64,000 nucleotides of DNA from Rachycentron canadum (GCA_038496675.1 CM076660.1:1925029-1989028), one strand, 5' to 3'; positions 10,322 to 23,449 are shown, counted from the first letter of the stretch. Numbers and translations are program-made. Notes: generated by a model from the sequence alone, not told the origin.

Positions 10322-11342
10322 CTGCTTTCCAGACAGCACTAAACAGCGTAGAAGGTCAGATTTATTTCAAACATACATCACTATTACTAGCACCCAACAA
10401 GAGAGTGGAGCTCAAACAACCCCCGGCCTTTCTGCAGTGGAAGGTTTTTCACAAATTACAACACATAGTTCATTGTGTACCCAATAAATGAGTAATTTAT
10501 GGACATCAGCATTAACATAATGCATTTCATTGTTTTAATGCTGCACTAGACCTTTCTTGAGTTCATTAGGGAACAAAGAGGGAAACAAACTATATTACCA
10601 ATATAGTTGCAGGGTAAGTATACATGTATGTGTAATATGCAGATCAGATTGAGGTTTTAAAGTAAAAAAAAAAAAAAAAACCTGAAGAAATGTATTTTTA
10701 CATCGTTAAAAAAAAGAATCTAATTGAATCTGAAACTGTTATTTATTTCTCAAGGCAAAAACAAACCAGACAATAACACATCAGTCTTTTTTTTAAACTA
10801 AGCCAGTTGAATCTTTGCCTCTGAACCTCATTGAAGTCTCATTACGTTCACTTTTTGGCGACAGTTCTCCAGACTACTGTGTCTACAAGTCACGCTGTTG
10901 GTCAGGCTAAAGGAAATGGTAAGAGGAGGAAGGCGTGGAGTAATGGCGTCCTGTGAGTGTCATAATCGGGAGGGAAATGTTGTGCATGTGAGTTAGGCCT
11001 GTTAAACTGTTGGCCCTCCCCACATTTACCAAGACGAATGATGCAGTGCAGAACACAGCGTTCAGATGAAGGTGACCTTCCAGAATTTACTCCACTGAAA
11101 CTTTTCACTTTATTTTTGTTTTTGTTTTCAAATCTAAAAGGCCTCAGACAAAGACCAGACAAAAACCAGCTTCAATCCTGGTCGACTGATGGTTCATCAA
11201 AAGTTTCATCTAGTTTTTAAATTTTTTTCCCTGCTTTGTTAGTGTCATTCATGTGGTCGGGTGCAACAGATAACTCCAGTCCAGTCCAACTGTGGACCCA
11301 ACACTGGTCTGTCTTTAGGAGGAGAACCCTACGAGCTGATAA
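10322..11342. other. Noncoding, poly-A tract only
   Basis: A 17-base poly-A run lies at 10664-10680. There is no body of a retroposon upstream that I can recognise, and no exon. Confidence 0.45.
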
Positions 11343-11595
11343 AGGCAAGGCAATTTTTATTTGCATAGCCCATTTTTACAAACAGTTTGTCTCAAAGTTC
11401 TTTACATAGCATCATAACAACATCCTCTGCCCTTAGACCCTCACATCGACTGAGGAAAAACTCAAAACAAAAAACCCTTTTAACAGGGAAGAAAAAAGAG
11501 AAACCTCATGGTGAGAAACAGAGGATGATCCCTCACCCAGGACGGGCAGACGGGCAATAGATGTTGTAAACAGACAAGAAAACAGGGAACAATAC
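11343..11595. repeat. Interspersed repeat (GGCAAGGCAATTTTTATTTG type)
   Basis: It begins with AAGGCAAGGCAATTTTTATT, passes CAAAGTTCTTTACATAGCAT and CCTCACATCGACTGAGGAAA, and ends around AACCCTTTTAACAGGGAAGA and CAGGACGGGCAGACGGGCAA. This series is familiar from a high-copy teleost repeat. Its class (LINE 3' region or DNA element) is not determined here. The sequence after 11640 is G-rich and unassigned. Confidence 0.65.
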
Positions 11596-12371
11596 AGAAT
11601 ATGCACAGATGGAAATGGTGTGCAGATGTTGATGAAGGAAGTTTTTGGTGGGAGGGAAGGCAGGGAGAGTCAGGCAGCTTAATGGGAGTAATGGGTGGTA
11701 GACCGGTTCCTGGGAAGGGAAGGGCAGGTCGGTTTAACAGCAGGGGTAAAAGGGGAAGGGGGTGATGGAGGGGGCGGTTGGTGGAGAGAGATGGAGCTTC
11801 AGTGGATCTGTGGAAACACGAATAGAGAGAGAGAGAAAGGGCTCCAGCTGCTTTTCTTCTCTTCCACATGTAAGTAATTTAAAACATGTTACATGTCTGT
11901 TTGGTGAGGGTCGTTTACCGAATCTTTTTTGAGTAGTCGAGGAGTTTAAATGCAACAAACTTTTTACATGAGTAGATATTTAGAAGCAACTCATTACTGT
12001 CATGCTTTTATGCCAGGATACATTCATCAAGTAATTGTAAGTGTGTAATTTATTTGATTGAAGAGACCTGATGCTGTTCGCTCACACCTCTGGGAGAATG
12101 GGAGTGTGTGGGAACTGGGACCTGATAATAATAATTATAATAATAATAATTATAATGATTACAATAAATCATTTACATCACACTCATCAAAACCAGAGAA
12201 TACAAAGTGGATAAAATAACAAATGTTCATTTGTCATTGCAGACAAATGACAAATTGAGACATCATCACTATTTTTTCACTGATGTAAGAGACATAAATA
12301 ATGCAGGAAAAAAAAAAAACTGTTCTCATCTGAAATGGATGGACATGAATACATGGAGAGCAGCTCATGTA
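11596..12371. other. Noncoding, (TAA)n patch
   Basis: A G-rich purine stretch lies at 11645-11800. An imperfect AAT/TAA microsatellite lies at 12126-12165. Nothing else was recognised. Confidence 0.5.
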
Positions 12372-12403
12372 TAACACATTAGCACAATCATGCTAATGTG
12401 TTA
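12372..12403. repeat. Perfect 13-bp inverted repeat (hairpin)
   Basis: TAACACATTAGCA and TGCTAATGTGTTA flank a six-base loop (CAATCA). All 13 pairs are Watson-Crick. The same word TTAGCAC recurs just outside the right arm. Confidence 0.9.
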
Positions 12404-13182
12404 GCACGATCCAGGGTCATGAGGTTGCGCTGCTCCTGTGCAGAGATGCTCAGCTGCGTTGTGGGTATAAAATAAAATGCACAGCGATTTTTGTCTGGCT
12501 GAGGAAAAGTTCTTGGACTTGCTGCAGTTTGGAGGAGCTTGGCCTGAGGACAGGCCAGTGAGGCTGCACAGCTAATAGACCACGTTGAGCCCAATCTCTT
12601 CACTTTCAGAACAACCACAGCTGGTTTCATTTGACCTCCTTCATCAGTGTGATTGATTTGCCCCTCTCCAATTCTGCTTCGCGCAGCACCATAAAATCGT
12701 ATGCCCTGAAGGAACATCAAAACATGTTTATATCCTGATATTATTTGTCTAGTTGTTTTGACATGTGACCTTTTAAAATAATACAATGCCTACGCAAAAC
12801 TCTTTGTCACAGGTTGAATACTGTTTGCTCTTTTTTCCACTTCTCAGACAAAGATGTGAAAATCTTCTGTATATCACAAAACTAAATTGGCAAAGATTTG
12901 AAATAAAACCTACACTATAATAAAACTTATTGAAGCTTTTCTTTTTTCAATATCTAGATCTAGGCCAGCTCTTCTCACCGAGGGGTCCACAATCGACCCC
13001 TGGGTGAGTGAATTTATTAAAATCTCATGTTTAATGTTGTGTCAATGGACACAACAGGAAGTTAAGCTTTACTATAACGTCGTCACTATGACTGAGACTT
13101 GGGTACATGTTGAGTATGATGAACGCCACTTGTTGTGCGGCACAAGTTAAAGTGATGAACATATAGTCAACTGAATGATGAT
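12404..13182. other. Noncoding, no feature recognised
   Basis: No transposon ends or exons are supported. Confidence 0.45.
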
Positions 13183-13210
13183 AATTATTATTATTATTAT
13201 TATTATTATT
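13183..13210. repeat. (TTA)n microsatellite
   Basis: Nine perfect ATT units. An A run follows at 13270-13288. Confidence 0.95.
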
Positions 13211-13288
13211 AATTAAAGATTATTATTGGACCCCTATCTAATAAAGACATCAAAATGCAAAACATGAATTAAAAAAAAAAAAAAAAAA

Positions 13289-14220
13289 CATTTTTCCATG
13301 ATATTTTTCATGCAAGCTCACCTGCTTGAGAAGTGCCCTGATGATTTTAAGGAAGTGACGCGGTCTGTGAGTTCACTTCTGGTCTGAAACACTGATCCAG
13401 GCCAATGCTATGTTAGCAGTTTTAGCCACAGAGAGAGAGAAGATGTCACCGTGTGAGACTCGTGTAATTCAAACCGTTCCCATCTTTTTGTTTCTTTGCT
13501 TCTGTGTTTTCTCATTTGCTTTGTTTTTTTGAGGAGAATACATCAGTTTCAAAACTTGCAGAGAAAAGGCCTTCGGCAGCTCAGCTTCATGAGTGATGAA
13601 TGGTGATGTGATTTAAAGGGATTTCTTCTGTGCGAGTGCCCAGATGAGCCTCTGTGTAATGAAGGCTTCATACATTACACTCCACCTTCAGAGCCACGTT
13701 GTATCACATTTTTCTCTTTTCTCTACAACAGATCGAGCCAATTGACTGGACTATAACGCCACAGCCTTCCAGACATGTTGATAGTGTTGTGTTTCATTGA
13801 GGTGGAGTTTCTCTGACTTTACTCAGAGGCAATGTAAAATAAAACACTTGGGCCCACCTGGGTTTTTTTCTTTGTCTGAACATCTTCAGATTGACATGAG
13901 ATTAGTTCACTGAGACAAGAGCCTCTGATTAATCTCATCATTTGTGGGGCACTTTTGATAACAATTTAAAGTGGAGATGAAGCACTGAACGTTCTTTTGC
14001 TTTTCGCTTTGGCAAAGATAAGATCTATCTGGTTTTGCTAGAAAATTAATTAACATGAGGGCTTTTTTGCATCTATTGTAACTTTGAACAAGCTAGATAC
14101 TGACGTCACATCTTGTCCCTTTGGTTGTTGTTAGCTAGTTGGTGGTTAGTAGATAGAAAAGAGAGCGAAGGATAAAGAAAATGAGGCAGATGGAAGACTC
14201 TGGATGCTCAGATGAGAATT
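13289..14220. other. Noncoding, no feature recognised
   Basis: No repeat or exon is supported. A TGACGTCA octamer occurs near 14101-14108. Confidence 0.45.
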
Positions 14221-14392
14221 ACCTAAGTGGTCGATCCAGTCCAGCATTTGTTGGATGTGCTGGACAAACAGGTCTGATCCATGGGGCATCCAGGACTTAA
14301 AGGATCTGCTGCTAATGCCTTGGTCCAAATACCACAGGGGGACGTACACAATATTAGAAAGGTGGTCATAATGTTAAGGCTGATTGGTGTAA
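14221..14392 (+). mobile_element. Tc1/mariner-type transposase 3' end plus terminal repeat
   Basis: A plus-strand frame encodes a degraded match to the C-terminal part of a Tc1/mariner DDE transposase, at the block that contains the catalytic acidic residue of the PNPIEHLWDVL-type motif (here PVQHLLDVLDKQV). The next codon is TGA where the family has arginine. A short deletion and frame change follow, then QDLKDLLL, then loss of roughly 80-100 bases of the usual tail. It ends in GGTGGTCATAATGTTAAGGC and TGATTGGTGTA, the recognisable terminal repeat. The 5' three-quarters are missing, so this is an inactive relic. Confidence 0.75.
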
Positions 14393-14905
14393 TGTGAAAT
14401 CCGCTGTTGTATTCAGGCTTCCTAGTAAATATTCTCATGATGTTAGCTCCGAAAACAAAGATGGCGCTGGGTTAAAAATGCAACATAAAGTGATATTACA
14501 TAGAAAAGGTTTTCTTTGTATATGTGTGTTTTTAAATAATTCATATAAATAGGTGTTTATTTCACTCTTTCATCTACTTTTTAATGCATGAGGTGAAATA
14601 CATCAACTGAGACGAAGCAGAGAAAACAAATCCTTGAGAGTAAATGCACTTACCCGACCATGTCTGTCTGCATATCACCTACAGACAATAACACAACAGT
14701 AGCAAATTAGAAGAAAAAATGCTGCAACTCAAGGGACAAATACACATTTCCTGGGTGACAATTTGTCATTTAATTAGCGAGCACACAATAGGAGCGGGAT
14801 AGTCGCCCGCCTTGGCTGCGCCATCCATCATGAAAATATGCCACGAGTATTGTATATCCATAATCTTTCTGTGCAGACAGAGAATAGGAAAACAATGAGC
14901 CATCT

Positions 14906-14909
<4 letters not shown>
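14393..14909. other. Noncoding, no feature recognised
   Basis: No supported feature between the Tc1 relic and the CT array. Confidence 0.45.

Positions 14910-14940
<31 letters not shown>
14910..14940. repeat. (CT)n microsatellite
   Basis: About 15 CT units with no interruption. Confidence 0.95.
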
Positions 14941-14941
<1 letters not shown>

Positions 14942-17276
14942 CACCTAGGGCGAGGTAAAGGTTGGCCTGCTGTTTCCTGTTTGCCATTTAGAGGACATCT
15001 ATTATGGAGATGTCAGGGCGCCAAGGGTTGGGCTCCCACCAAGAACCTCCAGCAGGCAGACAGAAGTGAACTTTGTTGCAGCACTTCTTTCCATCTCTGC
15101 TGTCAAACTCTGCCTCCGTGTCTAATAAAGTCGAACTGACGTGAAAAACAACCTTTAATAACACGAGTGACCTTTTAGGAAGGGGTGTGTGTGTGTGTGT
15201 GGACGTACGGTGGGAGGAGGTGGCTGGAGGTCGTCGGCATCATGAGCTTAAATGGCTCTTCCGCTTGCGTGCAAAATGCACGGATGTACAGACGGACAGA
15301 TGCACTGAAGGGTGAAGAAAAGAAGCTGAAAACACTTTTTTTTTTTTTTTGTCTCTCGCCTCATATCCACTCTCAAGATTTACAACAGCAACAAAAGAAG
15401 ACTTTGGAAAACATGCAGAGTGAATACTGGTGTTAAATTGTAGCGGTGCAGGAAGGAAATCAGCCAGTGAGCATTTTAATGATGCTGATTATCAACATGA
15501 CCAGTGTCCAGCAATGTGGCAACGATGTTTAAAAAAAAATGAATTCTATTATCTTTAACTTTGCTTCTTAGCTGAATGAATTACTGCAGTTATTCTGACG
15601 GATATGTTTGTGACATGAGTCAGGATTTAAGTTGGAATAGTTATTTTTATCTTCATTGTAAAAATGATGGCGATGACAATTTTTGTTCCTTTATTTCTCA
15701 AGTATTTGATTGGTCTCTGTCTCACCACAACACTTCATTTATGGTGCGTTGAAACACATTTTTCCTTTTTTTTTTTTAACCTAACTTACACCTCTTGTGA
15801 TTTGCATATTGCACTTGACCAAATCGTTTCAGCTCTACTTTTTTGTAAAGCTACTTTACAAGCTCTCAGCACAAACTGTAGCGCAGAGCAACAAAGCTGT
15901 GCGTTCACAAGACCTCGCTCTTTGAACTTATAGCAGAAACATTTCAAGGAACAAATCAGCTGTTAGACACACAACCTTTTACAGTACAAGCAAACCACCA
16001 TCCACTAACAGCAGCATCCTCCCTCTGTCCACATGATGAATGCAAGTCCAGAATTCTCCCTCCATTTTGGTCTCCACCAACTAATGAGAAAATCCGCTGA
16101 GCTTCTACGCGCAGATGTTGAACTTTCTCCATGAGCTGGATGCTTGTTTTGTGTGATGCATGTTTGCTAGCTTACAGTTTTATCGGAGCTTGTTAACTGA
16201 GCTGATAAACCAAAACAATGAGCCATAAAAGGCTGCGAGAGGCCGAGCAGATGAGATACAACTGCTTTCATATAACAAGGAGTCATCTGAGTCAGTGCAT
16301 GAATAATATGGATTGTTGTAATGACAGTGAGTCGGCACTTCACGACAGTAACGCGCTTTAAATTGAGGCACACAAGGGGCCTGAACCCTGAAACGGGGCC
16401 CATTGACGAAAACATGTGACTCCACCCGCCCTCTCTATGTCCGTCTCCGGGCTTTGATGAGGTGATTAGCAACATGCTGTTACCTCCAGTGACCGAACTC
16501 AAAGGAGGAGTGAACTTTGGAGAGAGACGTACCTCGGGATGATAGAAGTCAGGAAGGCGAGTGGATGCAGGTTCTGCTGGAGGAAACGAGCGCGAGTTGT
16601 CTTTTCATGTCACGACTTATCAGTTAATTAAAACATTTTCAGAACATGAAACTGCGTCGCCTTCATCTGCTAATGAGAGATGGTGCTTTATCTGTGAAGG
16701 GATCCCGTGTCAGCGCCTGCTTTTCAGTGCAACAGTGAGATATGTTTTGCAGCCCTTGCTTCAGGCAGCCATTTAACGCTATTAAGGCCTTGATGAAGTG
16801 ATTATCAGCATGATGGCTGAGAGACAAAGAGAGCAAGAAGAAGACGGAGACTGTGATGAAGAGTAAAGGTCAGGCAAAATCTGCTTACGTTTCATGTCTT
16901 TTATTCTTTAAACGCCTTATTAGCAAAGGCTGCAGCTGAAACGTGGGACTGACGCGCTTTATTAATGATCAGAGATTTCCATTGGAACATAATCAAAAGG
17001 AAGAACCCGGGCTGATGCTTCTTTAAGATGAGTCAAGAAAACAGACGGAACAATTTAAAGCCAAAAATTGTTTTGTTTCTCACACTGTCCGGAGCGAAGC
17101 GCTGCAGCGGTTTAAAGGCGCCCCGTGGAGTTTTCTTGTTAACAAACACAGTTTCATATTCAGCGATTCTCACAGACAGATTTTTGTAGCCTTCAGGCGT
17201 GACAAACATGAGCTTGTTTCCCTCCTCATAAAAGCCAATTATTTTTTAATATTTTATAATAAAACCAGCATTGTAC
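14941..17276. other. Noncoding, minor simple repeats
   Basis: It contains a short GT array at 15184-15201 and a 15-base T tract at 15336-15350. The stretch 15950-17200 is largely free of repeats. No exon with conserved coding character was identified. Confidence 0.45.
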
Positions 17277-17321
17277 TTTTTTTGTTTGGTTTTGTTTTTG
17301 TTTTTTTTTTGTTTTTTTTTT
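17277..17321. repeat. T-rich (TTTTG)n-like tract
   Basis: T runs interrupted by single or double G. An A-rich retroposon tail on the minus strand is possible, but no body was identified. Confidence 0.85.
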
Positions 17322-17727
17322 CAATTGCCCAAAGCTCCTGGATTTCTGGAGGAGCGATTTTAGGAATTAGCTGTAGTTAAGATCTAACACTTCTCATGCT
17401 GGGTATATTTCATGACAACGTGACAGAGGGAGAATTATTTATTGAGAATTTATAACATGGAGAAAATCGCAGCAGGTTTACAGTTGAGAGCAGACAGGTT
17501 AGAGAGCAATGCCACAGCAATAGTCATCATCTTTTTCTTTTGTTGCTTTCTTTCTTTCTTTCTTTCGATGTTTCTATCTTAAAATGACTTTTAATTGTTC
17601 GTTTTACAATATCAAATACACTTCACCTCCAGTGTCTGTTTGACAAATGAAGCTTAGTGAAGGTTTAGTGAGGAAGATTATCCCCTCTGTTGACTCACCC
17701 CTGTCTTCAAAGTCGAAGCACAGTTTT
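17322..17727. other. Noncoding, (CTTT)n patch
   Basis: A short CTTT microsatellite of about five units lies at 17547-17566. Nothing else was recognised. Confidence 0.6.
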
Positions 17728-17840
17728 CATCCAATCACAAGTTTCCCTCCCATCTTCAAACTCCTCAAACTCTGGGGCAAGATCCCTCAAACTGGAAGGA
17801 TCTTAAACCTGCGGATCGCTCCCATGGGGTTTCACGTCCT
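17728..17840 (+). repeat. Interspersed repeat family S, copy 1
   Basis: It aligns by eye with 60006-60160. Shared landmarks are CATCCAATC, then AAGTTTCCCTC, then CTC(A/C)AACTC-like and GGG(C/G)AAGAT(C/T)CCTC spacing, GGAAGGATCTTAAAC versus GGAGGGAACTTAAA, then GCTCCC(A/G)TG. Copy 2 contains additional CAC-rich sequence in the middle. The class is unknown. Confidence 0.55.
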
Positions 17841-20122
17841 CTAAGGATTCACGATGAATTTTATTTTAAATTTTATTAAAAATTTCTTGTTTGTCTGAGT
17901 ATTGAGCATTTGTGTGCTGAATAAAAATTCAGTAAAATGAAAAAATCATGTTCGTCAACGAATATGTAAAGAAAACACGACATATAATTTTCCTGAGAAG
18001 TTGCAGAAGCCAGTGAACCAGATGCTCGGAGAAGGGCCGGACAACAGGGGCCCATAACTTACAGCTATTGGGCGAATGTGTTAGTCTGTAAAAAAGTTGA
18101 TTTGCTGAAGGCAGCATGTGTGTCATTAAAGGGAGCTGGCCTGAGAAATGCTCGTTCAGAGGGACTTTAAATCTACAGTAAATCTTGTTTTTTGGCAGCA
18201 CCTGCCTCTGATGGAGTAAATGTTAGACAGTAAATGAATCACTGTGGAGAAGGAGAAACGGTGAGAAGAGAGTCTTGTTGAATGCGACAGCCTGTGCCGC
18301 CTGCAATCTTCCAGAACAATGGCAAGCAAATGTAAATCACATGCAGAAGTAAACATGTGACGGGACAGATAACGGTGAAGGAGCGAGAGGAGGAGGGCTG
18401 GTTGGAAATGTCATTCCGGTGAAGGCGACGGTTCAGCTCCCCAGCTCGTTGAAGTGCCATATCTAGAAAAGAAAGTGACAGCAGACGCCGTCCTGCTGCA
18501 GGAGAGCGACAGCTCGCTCTGCTCGAATCTGCAAACATAATGGTTCGGCTGGTATGTGCTGTTCCCCTGCAGCCTGATGCCTCTGATGTAAAGAAACTTC
18601 CTACCTCCCACTACAGGTAATGAGTCGAACGTGCTGCCCTCCCATCAGGTTCACTCATTTCAACCGCGGGCATCTACTGCTGCTGCATCTTAGCATTGCT
18701 AATGCATCACATTGGAAAAACAGCTGCACGCAATTGATTTGCTGTGGAAGAGTTTATTTGGACTGAATGTTGTTCTGCCCCCAGGTTTGACATTCAGTTT
18801 GAAACATCCTCTGACCTAATAAAAACCTTCTTTTTTTTTTTTCTTCTTCTTCTTTCTTTCCTTCTGAGATCAGGTGTTGTCTAGCCAGTGTGCAAAACTT
18901 TTCTATTTCCATTAGCATTCAGGAGCGCTACCTGTTTAGCATCACAGGTGAAAGCTGGTGTTTCCATTCTGGGGGAGCGAACATGTCAAATGAGTCAAAC
19001 ACTGTTTATCTTGACGAGAAGAAGTTTATATTGCTATTGCTGTTCTAGTGCTATTCTTAAAACTGTACAGATTCATTTGTAATTGTGAGACAAGCTGCTG
19101 TGGAAACAACAAACGGGGAGGTTATAGTGTAGAAATCAAACGCTTACAGCATAAGCCCGTGTCTGTTGGAAACCTGAATGATCAATTTGTTTTCATGGCT
19201 TCATCTGCTTCATGAGGAAGATCCCCGTTGTGTTAGACTCTTGACTTTTGCTGAACAAAATGTTCCGGCCAGGAGCAAAATGAAATGGGTGATTCATTCA
19301 GTTTAAATATCTCCAATTTGCTGTTAAACTCTTTTCCAGCCGCTCTGAAGACATTTTGCAAAGGTTAGTTGGTAACTAACTGTTTCGTATGAATGAATTA
19401 AAGAGGCTGAGCACAGGTTTGCTGAGAAACCAGGAAACGGTTTCTCAAATACTTAACAATATCAAGACTTAACTGGCGTGTTTGTGTTCACTGTTCTACA
19501 GCAATAACAGCGTCGACCAGCTGAGGCATTCCCAGCGCCTGGAAGCCTTTGGGGGTTGAAGACCGGTCACTGACAACAACCCTGTTTTTCACCTCTTGTG
19601 GTCTCATGAATAATGAGGGAACTGGGATGTTTTTTTGTTTTGTTTTCTTCCAGTAGGAAAGAGAGAAGTAGCGGGACATTCATCTGTGGCCACAAAGAGC
19701 TTCAGGGTTAAGGTTGAGTTGGTTGGTGGGGCGTTAAAAAAAACCACCTGACTCTGACAAGGGCAGTTGTGCTTTATGTCCTACGTCCTACCAACTGTCA
19801 ACCCTGGTTTCTTTAACCTGTGCAGGTGATCTTTCTCTAACTGAAGGAGGCAACAGTTTACGTATTTGTTATATATGTTATAAACAGGGCTATGATGGTA
19901 AAAACCCTGACTTACCTCAGACACACCTCAGTGGAAATGAACCGACTGGTCTGTGCCTCTAAACCCACAAACAATCAAAATGGCCTGTGTTATAGATCAA
20001 TATTTGGAATATAAGGGAGGAACCATACTGAGGTGTGATGAACTTGTTTAAAACGAATCAGTAGGTGAACAGCTTGATTTGATGTTTCTCAGCCGGTCGG
20101 AAACTGATGCTTCCTGAAACCA
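17841..20122. other. Noncoding, pyrimidine tract
   Basis: It holds a polypyrimidine tract at 18827-18865 (T run, then CTT and CTTT units). An almost palindromic TTAGCATTGCTAATGCATCA occurs near 18690-18710. No exon or transposon was recognised. Confidence 0.45.
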
Positions 20123-20390
20123 TTGACTGTTTATATAATATGGGTGGACGCAGCTCACAGGGCTGTAAAGCTGAAGAGCCATAAACTTGCTTTCTCCATC
20201 GAATGACCATCAGGGGGCGACTCCACTGGTCATAAAAAGAAGAAGTCAGATTGTATTGAAGTCTATGGGAAAATGTCCCTACTTCTCCCCTGATTTATTA
20301 GCTCAGTAAACGTTTCCCTAATGAGTTTATGGTCTCAGTCTCTAGTTTCAAGCCTTTAATACAACATGATGTTCATTTAAATAATTTATT
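20123..20390 (+). mobile_element. CRE-bearing repeat, copy A (left part)
   Basis: It begins with TTGACTGTTTATATAATATG, a probable terminal end: reversed, it matches the CCACTTTTAT end at 23870-23878. It then carries the family body: CAGGGGGCGACTCCACTGG, AGTCAGATTGTATTGAAGTC, GGGAAAATGTCCCTACTTCT, GATTTATTAGCTCAGTAAAC. The right part with TGACGTCA is missing here. Five other copies occur in this window. Confidence 0.8.
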
Positions 20391-23338
20391 TCCAGGACAC
20401 CACGTGCTCGTAGCTTCTAATCACATATTAGATAGACCATCATGCACTGTTGAGTTTAGGGCATTGAAAGTCCAACAGTAAGTTCTGGATTCTTTCAGTG
20501 GAGCATATAACTCTTCAACATGAAAATACATTTGTTTCAGTCCTTGTATCCAATGACATTAACACCACCCTTGTTGTATTTATCTGTTTAATAGCTGCCA
20601 CACAAAGTGCAGGCACCCCAGCAGTCAATTCACATTTCTAACACTGAGAAGAAATAAAATAAGAAGAAGCCAGTGCTCATGAATAACTGTCAGCGCCAAC
20701 GGGCAGAGATTACCAGATAATGTTTTCATGTACCAGCAGGGAGATGCTGACTTTCGCTGAGAGCACGGCTCTGCCTCGACAAAGTGTCGAAGTGCTGCCG
20801 CAGCTTTGAGGCAAAATTTCACCCGGCTCCGCTGAAAGCACTTTTCAGCTGTTCTACTGAGACTTGACAAGTAACCCTCCCTCTGTTTTTAGTCATTTAT
20901 TTATTTATTTATTTTCAGTTTCTGCCACGGAGAACCAAACTAAGCCAAGAGGGTGACAAGTGGAAAACACAATCATGTGATAATAGCAGCGTCGAGAAGA
21001 ACAGAAAAAAGAAAAAAGAACTGAATCAAAGGTTGATATTCAGATCAGTGTTGAAGTCCAGTCGGAGTCTCCCAATCAAAATAAGAACAAAAGATGACGT
21101 TGGGTGACGGAGTAGTCGTCTGCTTCTGTTTAACAGTTTAATCGTCCATGTTTCGTGTCTGAATCGTGGGTCCAGTTGTTCAGCTGAAAACCTTGACAGA
21201 CTTTGCTTTTAGATGCAATATATTTTTTGTAACACACGCTTTCCTCTACAGCCTCTATGTCGAGGCTGAATCTGAATCTGTGACAAATATGAATATATTT
21301 TTTAACCGTTTTAGCAGCTGCATGTGAAGAGAGTGGCATTTTAGAGCGTCAAAAAATGAATAAGAAATTAAGGTAAAATGAAAAGAAATCCAACATTCAA
21401 CTAGTTTGTTGGCTAGGGTATAAAAAGCGTCCTTTTCTTTATCTTTAAAATGTGACTTAAAACTGGATAAAAGTCAGTTTTGAGCTTCTAACGGGAAAAG
21501 AAAACACTGACACATGAGCGTAGGGGATATGACATCATTGACAGGCGACCTTTACCGTGGTTAAAACCACAGATTTCTTTATATATTTCTGTGAACTGAT
21601 GGACAAGATAATTTAATGTGGAGAAGTTACATATTGTAACTTTAAATCAAACTTTTAAAAACTGAGACCAGAGGAAGTGGAGCTGCAGAAACGTCGACAG
21701 ACAGACCAGTGTTGTCGGAGTCCTGCTCTGGGATTTCTCCTGTTTTCTCGGGGTTTTCACTCACATTGGAAGCTGTTGCTCCCATGAAACACCAAAGCTG
21801 CCAGTTGTGCTCGCTGCGGGAATCTCAAACCCTCGCAGTTGCCCTTGAGCACAGACACTGGTACCATCTCCAGGCTTTATAGATGAAGTAGTGCCATGAT
21901 AAGTGTGAAAGTTTATTCCTGACCTTGAAGTAGTTTGCCAAAAAATATCTCAAAGCGTAGCTCTGTCTTAATGCAATACACACATCTTTGCCAGAAGCTG
22001 TTCAAAGATCTTTGAAAAAGCTTTGAAAATTGGACTTTGAGTTAAAAATGTCTTTGTTCGATACCCTTTACCTTTTTTTTTTTAAATCTCATAATATCTT
22101 AAAAGTTGCATGAGAGCGGCATCAGAAAAATCCATAAGAGACTGCAGTGCATTATGAATCCATTATAATGGTATTACAAGGCTTTTAGAGTAAAAGTACA
22201 CTGTGAATAAAATATCAGGAGCTGCTTCCTGCTGTTGAGCCGCTCCCTGTTGTGCAAAGATCGTGTCTTTACGTCTCTGTGGGTGAACGCAGGGAAAACA
22301 CTCTTTTGGCTGTCGCCTCCTCTTCGGCTCCATCAACCCCCTCATCCCTGAAGTGGTTCTTGTCAGAGGAGAATCAAAGCTTTGCTGTTTCACTACACGC
22401 TCAGGTGACTTCACTCAAAGGGCAGGTCAAGCTCAGCGTTTAAAGTCATACATACTTATCACACCTCTTTACTGGTATCATGAATGTTTTTTTTATTTAT
22501 TTATTCATTCATTCTGATAGAATAGAAACTGACAATGAACAAAATGTTCATGTAACCTTAACAAAAAAAAACGTTCAACGTAAATAATAGTTCATTTAAA
22601 TTCAAATTTTAATTAAAAGCAGGAAGAAAAAAAGCTGAGTTATGTTGACGTTAATTAGAAAATTTGTATGCATATGAAATGTCGTGAAAAAACGGACATT
22701 GTCACGTGTGTGATGCAGTTTATTGGTGTATCATAAGATACTTAATATATTTAGTATTTCATTGGCATTAATATTGTTATCAACGTCTTTCTAGAGAGCA
22801 GTTAATTCAAATTAACCAGGTCAGATAACAACAACAATCATTACCAGTCAGCTCATTTTCATTCACCATCATCATCATCATCAGTGTTTTTTGTCAGGAG
22901 ACGCCTAAGCTGCTCAGTCTCTGCTCAGTCTGGCTGCTCAGTAATCACGCTCTCAGAGCTGCTCTCCAGACTCTGGGGATTAACACTGACACCTCACCAG
23001 GAAGTGGAGTAGATAAAGCGGCGTTGTCTGGCTCGTACAGCGGCGCCAGTTACATACGGGAGGGGTGATATAATTAATCATGTGGGTAATAGAAATTCTG
23101 CCAGTAATCTTTTTCTCAGGTTTGTCAAACCAACATAGATCCACAACATGGATGTTTCCACACCATCAGGTCATCGGTTTGAGATTGTTGTGTATAGTGG
23201 TTCTCAACCCGTGGACCTGGGCCCACAGGAGGGCTGTTAGGGTGTTCTGCATGAGTCCACAAATCATTTGCAAAACAGATAAACATTGTCTTTAAATAAT
23301 TTCAAAAGAAATCATCCTTGAAAATATAAAAAAAAACG
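20391..23338. other. Noncoding, short simple repeats
   Basis: A (TTTA)n patch lies at 20895-20915, TTTA/TTCA at 22488-22514, (CAT)n at 22866-22882, and a three-fold CTGCTCAGT repeat at about 22911-22941. Otherwise the sequence is unassigned and no exon is supported. Confidence 0.5.
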
Positions 23339-23446
23339 GGGGCAACCCAGTGGCCGAGCGGTTGGGTCGCATGGGCTCATGGCGAGCGAGTCCCTGGTTT
23401 GACTCCGAACCAGCATGTCACTCCGTCCCCTCAGTTCCTGTTTCTC
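23339..23446 (+). mobile_element. tRNA-derived SINE, 5' part
   Basis: The A-box TGGCCGAGCGG (23351-23361) and B-box GGTTTGACTCC (23396-23406) are 45 bases apart, as in a tRNA-like promoter. The body CAGCATGTCACTCCGTCCCC and TTCCTGTTTCTCTACACTG follows. The expected tail does not come next: a CRE-bearing repeat begins instead, and the SINE tail resumes near 23879. The B-box is one transition from consensus. Confidence 0.8.
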
Positions 23447-23449
23447 TAC

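Noticed and set aside
23339..23410. Possible tRNA gene
   Set aside because: A- and B-boxes are present, but the acceptor ends do not pair and a SINE body follows, so it is a tRNA-derived SINE.
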